Below are positions 8,394 through 15,485 of a stretch of 44,754 bases of DNA, one piece after another. Origin of the DNA: Jiella mangrovi (lineage in GTDB: Bacteria > Pseudomonadota > Alphaproteobacteria > Rhizobiales > Rhizobiaceae); contig NZ_JAGJCF010000027.1 of assembly GCF_017815135.1 (NCBI RefSeq), positions 1 through 44,754 on the forward strand. The letters run 5' to 3'. The translations under genes were made by a program, and so were the position numbers. Every line of letters begins with the position of its first letter. Positions within the stretch are counted from its first letter, which is position 1. The notes beneath the pieces are model-generated. The model ran no database searches, was not told where the DNA came from, and saw only the letters and a list, made by a program, of their open reading frames with translations.

Positions 8394-9506
8394 ATGAGGC
8401 CAGGACAGCAGCAGAAGAACCGTATGCGCGGTCGTGGGCGCAAAGGTCCCAATCCCCTTTCGCGCAACTACGAGTCGAACGGTCCTGACGTCAAGATTCG
8501 CGGATCGGCCCAGCATGTCGCGGACAAATACGCGATGCTGGCGCGCGATGCTTCTGCCGCCGGTGATCGCGTCATGGCGGAGAACTATCTCCAGCACGCC
8601 GAGCACTACAATCGCATCATCGCCGCTGCCCAGGCGCAGTTTCAGCAGCCGCGCGACGATCGCGAAACGCGCGACAGCGACGATGACGAGGACGACGACG
8701 ACAACTTCGACAACAACAGCTACAGCCGGAACGATCGCGACGACCGCAACAACGATCGCAGCGACCGGAATGACCGCAATGAGCGCGGCGATCGGCGCCA
8801 GCAGCATGGCAATGGCCGCGACGGCCGCGATCACGGTGGCGGCAATCGCAACAATCAGCGCAATCGCGACGACAATCAGCGCGGCCGGGACGACAACGGC
8901 CAGCGGGACCGCCGCGAGCGCAACGCTCCGGCCGGTTCTGGCCCGCAGCCCGTCATCATGCGCGGCGAAGGCGAAAACCGCGGCAACGGCCACGATGCCG
9001 GCGCGAACGGCGCCGCCGACGAGGCAGCCGCTCGGTCGAACGAGCGCTCGCCACGCGATCACGCGGCGCAGGGGCGTGGCGCCAATGGCCGGGACGATGC
9101 GTCCCAGGACGGCGCCAATGCCGAGACGACGCAGAACCCGATCGGCATGACGGCGGCCGAAGCTCTCGAAGAGACCCAGAGCCGCGCCAAGCGTCGACCG
9201 AGGAGCCGTCGTCCCCGGCTTGCGGACAAATACGAGGCGAATTCCGAGACGTCCGATGAGGCACCCGCCACGGCGGAAACCGCCCCGAGCGAACCGGTCG
9301 CCGAAGCCGCAAAGGCGGCCGAGGACACGCCGAAGAAGGCATCGACGCGTCGCAAGCCCAAGGCCGAAACCGCCGATGGCGAGGAAAAGCCGAAGCGCCG
9401 CCGCACCACCCGCGCGAAGAAGTCGGACGACGGCGGCGATGGCGACGGGGACGGTGAGAGCAACAATCAGGGTCTGCCGGACTTCCTGCTCGCCTCCAAC
9501 GGCTGA
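8394..9506 (+). CDS. DUF4167 domain-containing protein, low-complexity
   Basis: A 370-residue soluble protein. The N-terminal about 80 residues match DUF4167: basic start MRPGQQQKNRMRGRGR, then NYESNGPDVKIRGSAQHV and helix ADKYAMLARDASAAGDRV. Residues about 90-185 are extremely low in complexity, with an acidic Asp run followed by many Arg/Asn/Asp repeats such as NDRDDRNNDRSDRNDRN. The C-terminal third is Ala/Glu/Lys-rich and ends in basic PKRRRTTRAKK-type stretches followed by GDGDGDGES. The long middle and tail are predicted disordered. The basic ends suggest nucleic-acid binding, but the function of the family is not known to me. It follows prmC, a placement I associate with Rhizobiales, and a strong terminator follows it. 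Confidence 0.88.
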   Translation: MRPGQQQKNRMRGRGRKGPNPLSRNYESNGPDVKIRGSAQHVADKYAMLARDASAAGDRVMAENYLQHAEHYNRIIAAAQAQFQQPRDDRETRDSDDDEDDDDNFDNNSYSRNDRDDRNNDRSDRNDRNERGDRRQQHGNGRDGRDHGGGNRNNQRNRDDNQRGRDDNGQRDRRERNAPAGSGPQPVIMRGEGENRGNGHDAGANGAADEAAARSNERSPRDHAAQGRGANGRDDASQDGANAETTQNPIGMTAAEALEETQSRAKRRPRSRRPRLADKYEANSETSDEAPATAETAPSEPVAEAAKAAEDTPKKASTRRKPKAETADGEEKPKRRRTTRAKKSDDGGDGDGDGESNNQGLPDFLLASNG

Positions 9507-9535
9507 CGCGTCAACGCTCTCGTCACGAAATCTGC

Positions 9536-9570
9536 GGGCGTCACCGGTAACGGTGGCGCCCGTTTCTTTT
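9536..9570 (+). terminator. Rho-independent terminator after the DUF4167 gene
   Basis: An 11-bp stem (GGGCGTCACCG 9536-9546 with CGGTGGCGCCC 9551-9561, one T-G wobble) closes a GTAA tetraloop and is followed by a T-rich tract ending in CTTTT. It begins 30 nt after the stop codon. This is the clearest intrinsic terminator in the window. Confidence 0.88.
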
Positions 9571-9700
9571 GCGCAACCGGTATCGTCGGTGTTCGTCACA
9601 GGAGGGCGTCACTCGGCAGATCCGGTACGGGACGGGCCGGCGATACGGCGCTGAGGCTTTCCGCTTTTCCCCTTCGGCCAGCAGGGAGGTGCGGAAACGG

Positions 9701-9786
9701 CAACATCGGCCCGAAACTCGGAACTGATTTTTGGAAAGCACGATGCATTAGTTCAACAGATTAGAGCGTTCATCCAGCGTCCTTTC
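9701..9786 (-). repeat. Palindromic intergenic repeat A, copy 2
   Basis: Read on the minus strand it runs AAAGGACGCTGGATGAACG, CTCTAATCTGTTGAA, GCATCGTGCTTTCC and ends GGGCCGATGTTG, matching copies at 231-315 and 13101-13190. The hairpin part is 9703-9746, with outer arms GCATCG and CGATGT. It is in the opposite orientation to the other two copies. Confidence 0.8.
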
Positions 9787-9871
9787 AGTTTGCACGACAG
9801 TCTCGTCGAACGGCGCATATCGAGTGCCTGACACTCCGGGATCAGGCGTCCACTTTTATCGCGGTCGTCAT

Positions 9872-9891
9872 GCTCGGGCCCCGTCCCGAGC
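9872..9891 (-). repeat. Inverted core of repeat B
   Basis: The bases at 9873-9890 are the reverse complement of the 18-bp core found at 140-157 and 9939-9956. It lies about 48 bp before the direct copy, so the two form a large inverted repeat. Confidence 0.75.
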
Positions 9892-9937
9892 ATCCAGCGC
9901 GCCGATTAAATGTCTGTTTTGTCGAACGTTTCTGGAG

Positions 9938-10025
9938 TCTCGGGACGGGGCCCGAGAATGACGAAGCGTCGAAAGCTGCGCCGTCTCGGTCAAGTCGTGG
10001 TCGGCCATCAAGCATCGCGTCGTGC
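9938..10025 (+). repeat. GC-rich intergenic repeat B, copy 2
   Basis: It repeats the 138-226 element: the core dyad CTCGGG-N6-CCCGAG, then GAATGACGAAGCGTCGAA, and a tail with CGGTCAAGTCGTGGTCGGCC ending in CGTCGTGC. It differs from copy 1 by scattered substitutions. Open frames across it give a peptide resembling that across copy 1, which reflects the DNA repeat and not a conserved protein. Confidence 0.75.
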
Positions 10026-10075
10026 CCTATAGCGTCCATTCGAACGTGCGGCGTTCCTGCCGGCGACTTGGAGCC

Positions 10076-10362
10076 TTACGACTTAAGCGGCCCGACGAGG
10101 CCGAACCGCGCGCGCTGCGGATCGGCGCAAGCGATGGTGAAGGAGCCGCCGGGCACCTCGCTGGGGCCATGACGCACATGTCCTCCCGGAGCCTTCAGCC
10201 TTTCCTGGGCTGCGTCGACGTCATCGACCGCGAAATAGACCAGCCACCCCGTCTGGCTCCCGGGGGGTGCGGCATCACGGCTCCGATGCGGCCATCGCCG
10301 GCATGCCAGGCCTCGCGGTTCGACGTTGCAACGGGCGTGACGAAACCCTGGAAATACGACAT
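10076..10362 (-). pseudogene. VOC (glyoxalase-like) protein remnant, frameshifted
   Basis: Two frames together read as one short VOC-like protein. The first starts at 10362 as MSYFQGFVTPVATSNREAW and continues to GRIGAVMPHPP. The second resumes as GSQTGWLVYFAVDDVDAAQE and ends at a TAA at 10076. The break falls in a run of six G (10262-10267); one extra base would join them into about 95 residues. The second half has the typical VOC pattern VDDVDAA ... GPSEVPGGSF ... DPQRARFGLVGP. The first residues resemble a DUF1428 start, and the usual first about 40-50 residues of a VOC domain are missing. It is therefore probably both truncated and frameshifted. A homopolymer sequencing error is possible for the frameshift but would not explain the short N-terminus. 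Confidence 0.6.
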
Positions 10363-10513
10363 GGGACTGTTGCCTACTGTCGGTCTCGAGCGAGGAGACG
10401 GAAATTGCCGCGGTGATGGAGAGCGTGCGCTTCATCCGCCGGTCAGATTTTCTGACCCACCGGACCGATTTCTTTCGCAAGAGGTGGACGTGAAACGCTT
10501 TTAACGCTGTCGT

Positions 10514-11188
10514 TCAGGCCGCGTTCTCGGTCGTCGATGCAGTCCTTGCAAAATCACCGATCTGTTCTGCCAAAGCCGCCTGAAAGGCGGGTCTCGAAAG
10601 GCACCGGTCGAGATAACGTTCAAGTTGCGGGAAGCCCCGGAGAATGTCGCTGTGACCGAGACTGCGCAGGACGCTGGCCATCAGGATGTCGGGCGCCGAA
10701 AACGCGCCGAGGAGGAACTGCTCTTCACCGAGCGCTGCCTGAAGCTGCGACAGGCGGGTCGTGACAGCCTTCTCCGTGCGCGGGCGGAGCTTTGCCTTGA
10801 CGTGCTCGTCGTCCATGAAGAAATCGATTTCGACGAGCTGTGCGACTGGCGGCTCCACCGAATTGAGCGCGGCGAAACACCAGGTGAGCGCCTGGCGGCG
10901 GCCTGCGGCGTCCTTCGGCAGCAGCGCTTCGCTTCTCTCGGCGATAGTCCAGACGATGGCGCCGGATTCGAACATCGAGCTGCCGTCGAGGTCGAGGGCA
11001 GGGACCTGGGCGAAAGGCTGGCGCGCCAGATGCTCGGCCTCGAGTTTCTGCTGATGATCGATCAGCCGGCTTTCATAGGGCATGCCGGCTTCGTTGAGCG
11101 CCCAGCGCACGCGAAGATCGCGGACGTGGCCATGAGCGAAATCGGGCACCCAGTCATAGGCCGTGACGACGACGGAATGCAGCTGCAT
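10514..11188 (-). CDS. Glutathione S-transferase family protein
   Basis: A 224-residue cytoplasmic protein with the two-domain GST fold: an N-terminal thioredoxin-like domain (about 1-80), with cis-Pro loop FAQVPAL and glutathione-binding FESGAIVWTIAER, followed by an all-helical C-terminal domain containing FSAPDILMASVLRSLG. These proteins conjugate or reduce electrophiles with glutathione; the substrate here cannot be read from sequence. It starts at 11188 after a GGGAGG ribosome-binding site. The gene is divergent from a MarR regulator 52 bp away, with a 12-bp perfect palindrome between them, so control by that regulator is likely. Confidence 0.88.
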   Translation of the reverse strand: MQLHSVVVTAYDWVPDFAHGHVRDLRVRWALNEAGMPYESRLIDHQQKLEAEHLARQPFAQVPALDLDGSSMFESGAIVWTIAERSEALLPKDAAGRRQALTWCFAALNSVEPPVAQLVEIDFFMDDEHVKAKLRPRTEKAVTTRLSQLQAALGEEQFLLGAFSAPDILMASVLRSLGHSDILRGFPQLERYLDRCLSRPAFQAALAEQIGDFARTASTTENAA

Positions 11189-11206
11189 CGGAACCTCCCA
11201 AATTCC

Positions 11207-11236
11207 TTGACAAATGAGTTGATATCAACATATATA
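11207..11236. promoter_or_regulatory. Divergent GST/MarR promoter with palindromic operator
   Basis: A perfect 12-bp palindrome GTTGATATCAAC lies at 11218-11229. On the plus strand it sits between TTGACA (11207-11212, consensus -35) and TATATA (11231-11236, -10-like, 18-bp spacer), so a bound repressor would block the promoter. The -10 is only 4 nt before the marR start, so the transcript would be leaderless or nearly so, or this -10 is not the one used. Confidence 0.65.
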
Positions 11237-11240
11237 GATC

Positions 11241-11717
11241 ATGTCAAATACAAATGATTCGAATCACGAGCAGCCAAGACCGGCGGTCCCCTACACGACG
11301 ACCATCCGGGTTCGCGACAGCTGCCTCTGCCTCCACAGCCAGCGCGCGGCGCGGGCGATCGCGCGAAAGTTTGATGAGGCGTTTCGCCCGCTCGATCTGA
11401 AGAGCGGCCAGTTCTCGATCCTGATGTCGCTGAACCGGCCCGAGCCGCCGACGCTCGGCGAGGTCGCGCAACTTCTCGGCATGGATCGCACGACGCTGAC
11501 GGCGAATCTGAAACCGCTGGAAAGGCGCGGGCTCGTGAATGTTCGGCCGGATCGGACGGACAAGCGCTCTCGCCGTCTCGCCTTGACCGAAGCCGGGGTA
11601 GCGCTTCTCGTCGATGCGGTGCCTTTATGGGAGTGGACCCAGGCCGAACTCGAGGAGGCGCTCGGCATCGCCGGCGAGCCGGATGCGCTGCGCGCGGGGC
11701 TGAATGCGCTTGCCTGA
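11241..11717 (+). CDS. MarR-family transcriptional regulator
   Basis: A 158-residue winged-helix DNA-binding protein. The central region has the MarR pattern: LKSGQFSILMSLNR, then LGEVAQLLGMDRTTLTANLK as recognition helices, and the wing ERRGLVNVRPDRTDKRSRRL. Such proteins repress as dimers and are often released by phenolic or oxidising ligands. The in-frame TAG 6 bp upstream makes ATG 11241 the first possible ATG. It is divergent from the GST gene with a shared palindrome, so it probably represses both itself and the GST. The effector is unknown. Confidence 0.9.
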   Translation: MSNTNDSNHEQPRPAVPYTTTIRVRDSCLCLHSQRAARAIARKFDEAFRPLDLKSGQFSILMSLNRPEPPTLGEVAQLLGMDRTTLTANLKPLERRGLVNVRPDRTDKRSRRLALTEAGVALLVDAVPLWEWTQAELEEALGIAGEPDALRAGLNALA

Positions 11718-11836
11718 GTGCTTCCGATCGAGCTGATGAGCGCGATACATGACGCAGTTTCCTTGCCTTGTCCGGCCTTTTGCCACATTGGCATGTTGCC
11801 AGAGAGCCGGATCGCGGCAAAGGAAGGGGATTGTCC

Positions 11837-12961
11837 GTGAACGAGCACTATGGAGACGGGGACCATCGCAACTATCGTGGACGCAAGATGAAGCCGTCGC
11901 CAGCGCCAGAGCCGCCGCGGCGGTCGCGCCAGTCCCGCAATCAGCTGGTGATCTTCCTCAATTTCTGTCTTTCGGCGGCGCTTTTTCTGGTGCTGGCCGC
12001 GGGGGCGGTGCTTTACTGGGGCAAGAGCGAGTTCGAGCGTCCCGGCCCGCTGAAAAGCGAAGCGACCTATGTCGTGCCGTCCTCAACCGGCGTGTCCGCT
12101 ATCGCGAGCGGCCTCGAGCGCCAGGGGATCATCGCAGACGCGGACGTCTTCGAATACGGCGTGCGGCTCTCCGGCGCCGGGTCGAAATTGAAGGCCGGCG
12201 AGTTCGCCTTTGCGCCCGGCGCCTCGATGCGTCAGGTCATGGAAAAGCTGGTCAGCGGCCAGTCGATCATGCACGCCGTGACGATCCCCGAAGGCTGGAC
12301 GGTCAACCGTGCCTATGAGCGCATCGCGGCGGCCGATTTCCTGAGCGGGGACATGCCCGGCGAGGTGCCTGAAGGAACGCTGAAACCCGACACCTATCTC
12401 GTCCAGCGCGGCACCACTCGAAAAGAGGTGGTGCAGCGGATGAAGTCGGCTCAGGATCGGCTCGTCCAGGAGATCTGGGACGGCCGCGATCCCGACCTGC
12501 CGATCAAGGATATCGGCCAGTTCATCACACTCGCCTCGATCGTCGAGCGCGAGACCGGCATTGCCGGCGAGCGGCCGCATGTCGCATCGGTCTTCATCAA
12601 CCGGCTGAAGAAGGGCATGCGGCTCGATTCCGATCCGACGTTCCTCTACGGCGTCTATGGCGGCGCCGGCAAACCCTCCGGCCAGCCGGTGACCCAGTCC
12701 GACAAGGACAGCGACACCCCCTACAACACCTACAAGATCAGGGGTTTGCCGCCCGGGCCGATCGCCAATCCCGGCAGGGCGGCCCTGGAGGCGGTCGCCC
12801 ATCCGCTTCAGACCGACGATCTGTATTTCGTCGCCGACGGAACCGGCGGTCACGCCTTCTCGTCGACGCTCAAGGAGCACAACAACAAAGTCGCGAAATA
12901 TCGCAAACTCCAGCGCCAGCGCGCGGCCGAGGAGGAATCGAGTTCCGGCAGTGGTGGTTGA
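11837..12961 (+). CDS. mltG: Endolytic transglycosylase MltG (YceG-like)
   Basis: An inner-membrane lytic transglycosylase that cuts nascent peptidoglycan strands and is thought to end their elongation. I choose GTG at 11837 (VNEHYGDG), giving 374 residues, because AAGGAAGGGG lies just upstream; the frame stays open to 11768. A basic, Pro-rich cytoplasmic segment is followed by one membrane helix (NFCLSAALFLVLAAGAVLY). The periplasmic part has a LysM-like region and the YceG domain. The catalytic Glu is Glu237 in LASIVERETG, with VFINRLKKGMRLDSD and RGLPPGPIANPG after it. In many Rhizobiales mltG follows fabF; here a MarR gene precedes it. Confidence 0.93.
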   Translation: MNEHYGDGDHRNYRGRKMKPSPAPEPPRRSRQSRNQLVIFLNFCLSAALFLVLAAGAVLYWGKSEFERPGPLKSEATYVVPSSTGVSAIASGLERQGIIADADVFEYGVRLSGAGSKLKAGEFAFAPGASMRQVMEKLVSGQSIMHAVTIPEGWTVNRAYERIAAADFLSGDMPGEVPEGTLKPDTYLVQRGTTRKEVVQRMKSAQDRLVQEIWDGRDPDLPIKDIGQFITLASIVERETGIAGERPHVASVFINRLKKGMRLDSDPTFLYGVYGGAGKPSGQPVTQSDKDSDTPYNTYKIRGLPPGPIANPGRAALEAVAHPLQTDDLYFVADGTGGHAFSSTLKEHNNKVAKYRKLQRQRAAEEESSSGSGG

Positions 12962-13100
12962 GCCGCCCGCGACGCGGCCGTGAACGCTAATCCCCGGCTT
13001 TCTGTCAAAGGGGCTTGATCCGCGGGCCGGGATGGGACAGTCCAGGAGCCCGAGGGATCGAGGCGCATGTCGCGCCGGTACCCGATTGGAGCGCCCTGCG

Positions 13101-13190
13101 TGCGAATGGACGCATGAAGGACGGTCTAGCCTATTGAAGCAACGCATCGTGCTGTCCGAGAATCGTTCCGATTTTTGGACCGATGCCGTA
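13101..13190 (+). repeat. Palindromic intergenic repeat A, copy 3
   Basis: Copy 3 contains GAAGGACGGTCTAGCCTATT, GCATCGTGCTGTCCGAGAAT and the closing GGACCGATGCCG. The hairpin spans 13144-13186, with perfect outer arms GCATCG/CGATGC. It sits in the 251-bp gap between mltG and yicC, ending about 20 bp before the yicC start, so it is probably within the transcript if the two genes are co-transcribed. Confidence 0.8.
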
Positions 13191-13212
13191 GCCGGGTCTG
13201 GAAGGTCGAGCG

Positions 13213-14100
13213 ATGGCGGTCAGAAGCATGACAGGCTTTGCCCGAACCGAGGTCGAAACCGCGGCGGGCTCCTTTGTATGGGAGATGCGCGCGGTCAACG
13301 GCAAGGGGCTGGACGTGCGCTTTCGCATGCCCCAGGGCATGGAGCATCTGGAAGGCGACCTTCGGCGCCGGCTCGCGGCGACCGTCACCCGTGGCAATGT
13401 CCAGGCCAATCTGCAGTGGCGCCGCGAGGCTGGCGCACCGGCTCTCGTCGTCAACGAGGAGATGCTCGGCCAGATCCTCGCAATGTCTGGAAAGCTCGTC
13501 GCCGATGGTCACGCCGCACCGCCGACGGCCGATGGGCTGCTTGCGATCAAGGGTCTGATCGACGTTGCGGAGGAGGCGGTGGACGAGACGACCGCCGAGG
13601 CACGCGACGGGGCCGTCGTCGCCGGCTTCGACGAGGCTCTGACGCGTCTCGACGAGGTTCGGCGCGCCGAGGGGGCGGCGCTTGCGAGCGTCCTGTCCGA
13701 GCGGCTTTCACAGATCAGGGACCTCGTCGATCGCGCCGACGGCGATCCGGCCCGTACGAGCGAGGCGATCGCCCGGCGCCTGAAGCAGCAGGTCGAGACC
13801 CTGATCGGCGCGAGCGATGATCTCGATCAGAACCGGCTCTATCAGGAGGCCGCGATCCTTGCCGCCAAGGCCGATATCCGCGAAGAGATCGACCGGCTGA
13901 ACGCCCATCTCGCCGCCACCGAGGCGCTGCTTGCGAAAGGCGGCGTGATCGGCAGGCGTCTCGATTTCCTGTCGCAGGAATTTCACCGCGAATCGAATAC
14001 GATCTGCTCGAAATCCAATGCGGCATCGCTGACGGCGATCGGGCTCGACCTCAAGGTCGTCGTCGACCAGTTCCGCGAGCAGGTACAGAACATCGAATGA
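13213..14100 (+). CDS. yicC: YicC/YloC-family endoribonuclease
   Basis: A 295-residue cytoplasmic protein. The family signature is at the N-terminus ([14 protein letters not shown]) and in the DUF1732 C-terminus ([20 protein letters not shown], then [19 protein letters not shown]). E. coli YicC is an endoribonuclease that affects turnover of small regulatory RNAs. The middle part is helical. The start at 13213 has a GGAAGG site. The stop overlaps the gmk start (ATGA), so the two are translationally coupled, a common pairing in bacteria. Confidence 0.93.
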   Translation: MAVRSMTGFARTEVETAAGSFVWEMRAVNGKGLDVRFRMPQGMEHLEGDLRRRLAATVTRGNVQANLQWRREAGAPALVVNEEMLGQILAMSGKLVADGHAAPPTADGLLAIKGLIDVAEEAVDETTAEARDGAVVAGFDEALTRLDEVRRAEGAALASVLSERLSQIRDLVDRADGDPARTSEAIARRLKQQVETLIGASDDLDQNRLYQEAAILAAKADIREEIDRLNAHLAATEALLAKGGVIGRRLDFLSQEFHRESNTICSKSNAASLTAIGLDLKVVVDQFREQVQNIE

Positions 14101-14762
14101 CACTTCCGCTAGACCTTGGCTCGACGCCGGAGATTTCCCGCCGTGGCCTCATGCTGGTCCTGTCCTCGCCGTCGGGCGCGGGCAAGTCGACCATCGCCCG
14201 CAACCTTCTCGAATTCGATCCGAGCTTTTCGCTGTCGGTGTCGGTGACGACCAGAGCCCGGCGGACGAGCGAGATCGACGGGATCCACTACCGCTTCGTC
14301 GACAAGGACGAGTTTCACCGCCTGCGCGCCGGCGAGGGCCTGCTCGAATGGGCAGAGGTCCACGGCAACTTCTACGGAACGCCCAAGGCGCCGGCCGAAA
14401 AGGCCATGCGCGAGGGGCGCGACATGCTCTTCGACATCGACTATCAGGGCGCCCTGCAGCTGCAGGAGAAGGCGGGCGACGACGTCGTCTCGATCTTCAT
14501 CCTGCCGCCTTCGATGGAAGAGCTGAAGACGAGGCTTTTAAGGCGCGCCGAGGATTCGGCGGAGACGATCGCCGTCCGGCTGAAAAACGCCAAGACCGAG
14601 ATCGAGCGCTGGCGCGACTACGACTATGTTGTCGTCAATGACGACCTCGACCGCGCCTTCCAGGCGGTTCGCGCCATCATCGCGGCGGAACGGCTGAAGC
14701 GGGACCGGCGGCCGGGACTGGAAGAGTTTACCGAGCAGTTGCTGGGGCAAGAGGTGGCGTGA
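14097..14762 (+). CDS. gmk: Guanylate kinase
   Basis: Converts GMP to GDP with ATP, an essential step of guanine nucleotide recycling. The 221-residue product has the P-loop [16 protein letters not shown] near residue 22, the GMP-binding region [19 protein letters not shown], and [11 protein letters not shown]. The lid region includes [19 protein letters not shown]. It starts inside the yicC stop (ATGA overlap). It is followed by a convergent toxin-antitoxin pair. Confidence 0.96.
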   Translation: MTLPLDLGSTPEISRRGLMLVLSSPSGAGKSTIARNLLEFDPSFSLSVSVTTRARRTSEIDGIHYRFVDKDEFHRLRAGEGLLEWAEVHGNFYGTPKAPAEKAMREGRDMLFDIDYQGALQLQEKAGDDVVSIFILPPSMEELKTRLLRRAEDSAETIAVRLKNAKTEIERWRDYDYVVVNDDLDRAFQAVRAIIAAERLKRDRRPGLEEFTEQLLGQEVA

Positions 14763-14805
14763 GGCGGGCTGCCGAGCTTGACGATCGCGCAAAGTGTCAC
14801 AAGCC

Positions 14806-14824
14806 AAAAGCAGAGTTTTCTGCT
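14806..14824 (-). terminator. Probable terminator of the parDE pair
   Basis: On the minus strand AGCAGA and TCTGCT (14819-14824 and 14809-14814 in plus coordinates) close an AAAC loop and are followed by TTT. It lies about 28 nt past the parE stop. The stem is short (6 bp) and the T-run brief, so strength is uncertain. Confidence 0.5.
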
Positions 14825-14851
14825 AACGGGATAACGGCGCACCAAGGACCC

Positions 14852-15151
14852 TCAATCTTGCGGCCGGAGCAATCTTTCCCATTCTCGACTGCCACGTGGC
14901 AGGCGCAGCACCAGAATATCGCTGTCCTGTATCGTGTAAATGATGAGATGCGCCCGAAAAGGATGGACACGGACCGGCGGTTTGACCTCGCGCCGCTCCC
15001 GCGCCATCTCGGGATTGGCGGCAATCAGTGCCAGGGTCTTCATGAGATTCGCCAGATAATCGTCCGCCTGCTTTTCTCCAAATTGCAGAGCGCCCTCCCG
15101 GTAAATTTCATAGAAGTCCTGCTCGGCAAGAGCTGACAACCTATAGGTCAT
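14852..15151 (-). CDS. parE: ParE/RelE-family toxin
   Basis: A 99-residue toxin starting at MTYRLSALAEQDFYEI (15151). The pattern is typical of the ParE superfamily: an N-terminal beta strand and helix pair (LSALAEQDFYEIYREGALQF), a second helix (ADDYLANLMKTLALIAANPE) and C-terminal strands with RVHPFRAHLIIYTI and ILVLRLPRGSREW. ParE toxins poison DNA gyrase; RelE relatives cut mRNA on ribosomes. The ParD-like partner favours ParE. The gene overlaps the 3' end of the antitoxin by 11 nt, so translation is coupled. The frame extends upstream to 15223 inside parD, but the internal Met fits the family. Confidence 0.88.
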   Translation of the reverse strand: MTYRLSALAEQDFYEIYREGALQFGEKQADDYLANLMKTLALIAANPEMARERREVKPPVRVHPFRAHLIIYTIQDSDILVLRLPRGSREWERLLRPQD

Positions 15152-15398
15152 GATCGCTTGCTTGACGAAAACGTGCTCGTGCCTCTGCCAGGAGCTCGTC
15201 GGGACCTTTTTCGCTGATTCCACTGGCCAGTGCGTTGTCGACGATTTGCTGTAGATCTAATCTCGCTTCGGCACGGGCGTGATCGAGGCGGATCAGCTCG
15301 CGTACGTAGTCGCCAGCATCGTCGTATTGACCACTTTTGACCTGTGACTCGACCCACGTCTTTAAGTCTGACGACAGGAAAACTGTCATGGTTGCCAT
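15141..15398 (-). CDS. parD: ParD-family antitoxin
   Basis: An 85-residue antitoxin with an N-terminal ribbon-helix-helix DNA-binding domain (ATMTVFLSSDLKTWVESQV, then QYDDAGDYVRELIRL) and a C-terminal toxin-binding helix (ISEKGPDELLAEARARFRQ). The ParD fold dimerises, binds its own promoter and neutralises ParE. AAGAGG lies about 7 nt before the ATG at 15398. A 14-bp perfect palindrome (GTTGCCATGGCAAC, 15391-15404) spans the start codon and could be its operator. The pair sits between gmk and rsmA and is slightly less GC-rich than those genes, consistent with later insertion. Confidence 0.9.
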   Translation of the reverse strand: MATMTVFLSSDLKTWVESQVKSGQYDDAGDYVRELIRLDHARAEARLDLQQIVDNALASGISEKGPDELLAEARARFRQASDHDL

Positions 15399-15404
15399 GG
15401 CAAC
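15391..15404. promoter_or_regulatory. Perfect palindrome over the parD start codon
   Basis: GTTGCCATGGCAAC reads the same on both strands and contains the parD ATG at its centre. Autoregulation by ribbon-helix-helix antitoxins at palindromes near their start is common. The role here is inferred from position. Confidence 0.5.
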
Positions 15405-15485
15405 ACCTCTTTTGCCTGCTTGGGCACTTGGGCGGTAAGATTGCCTTGGGCCGATTTGAAATCAAGCCCTGGATCGCCGGCCCCG

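Larger units (their letters stand above)
9571..10075. other. Gene-free repeat region between the DUF4167 gene and the VOC remnant
   Basis: No coding gene is supported across about 500 bp. The stretch holds repeat A copy 2 (9701-9786, minus orientation), an inverted core of repeat B (9872-9891) and a full repeat B copy (9938-10025). The linking sequence is moderately AT-rich. The clustering of repeats next to a broken gene suggests a recombination-prone site. Confidence 0.6.

Noticed and set aside
8097-9599. 500-residue hydrophobic minus-strand frame opposite the DUF4167 gene
   Set aside because: The Val/Ala/Ile-rich runs are the antisense reading of the Asp/Arg/Asn repeat codons. It would also extend through the terminator.
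9870-10172. Short frame resembling one at 8-256 (shared GTGPENDEAS)
   Set aside because: The similarity is due to DNA repeat B read in the same frame; no ribosome-binding site and no conserved protein signal.
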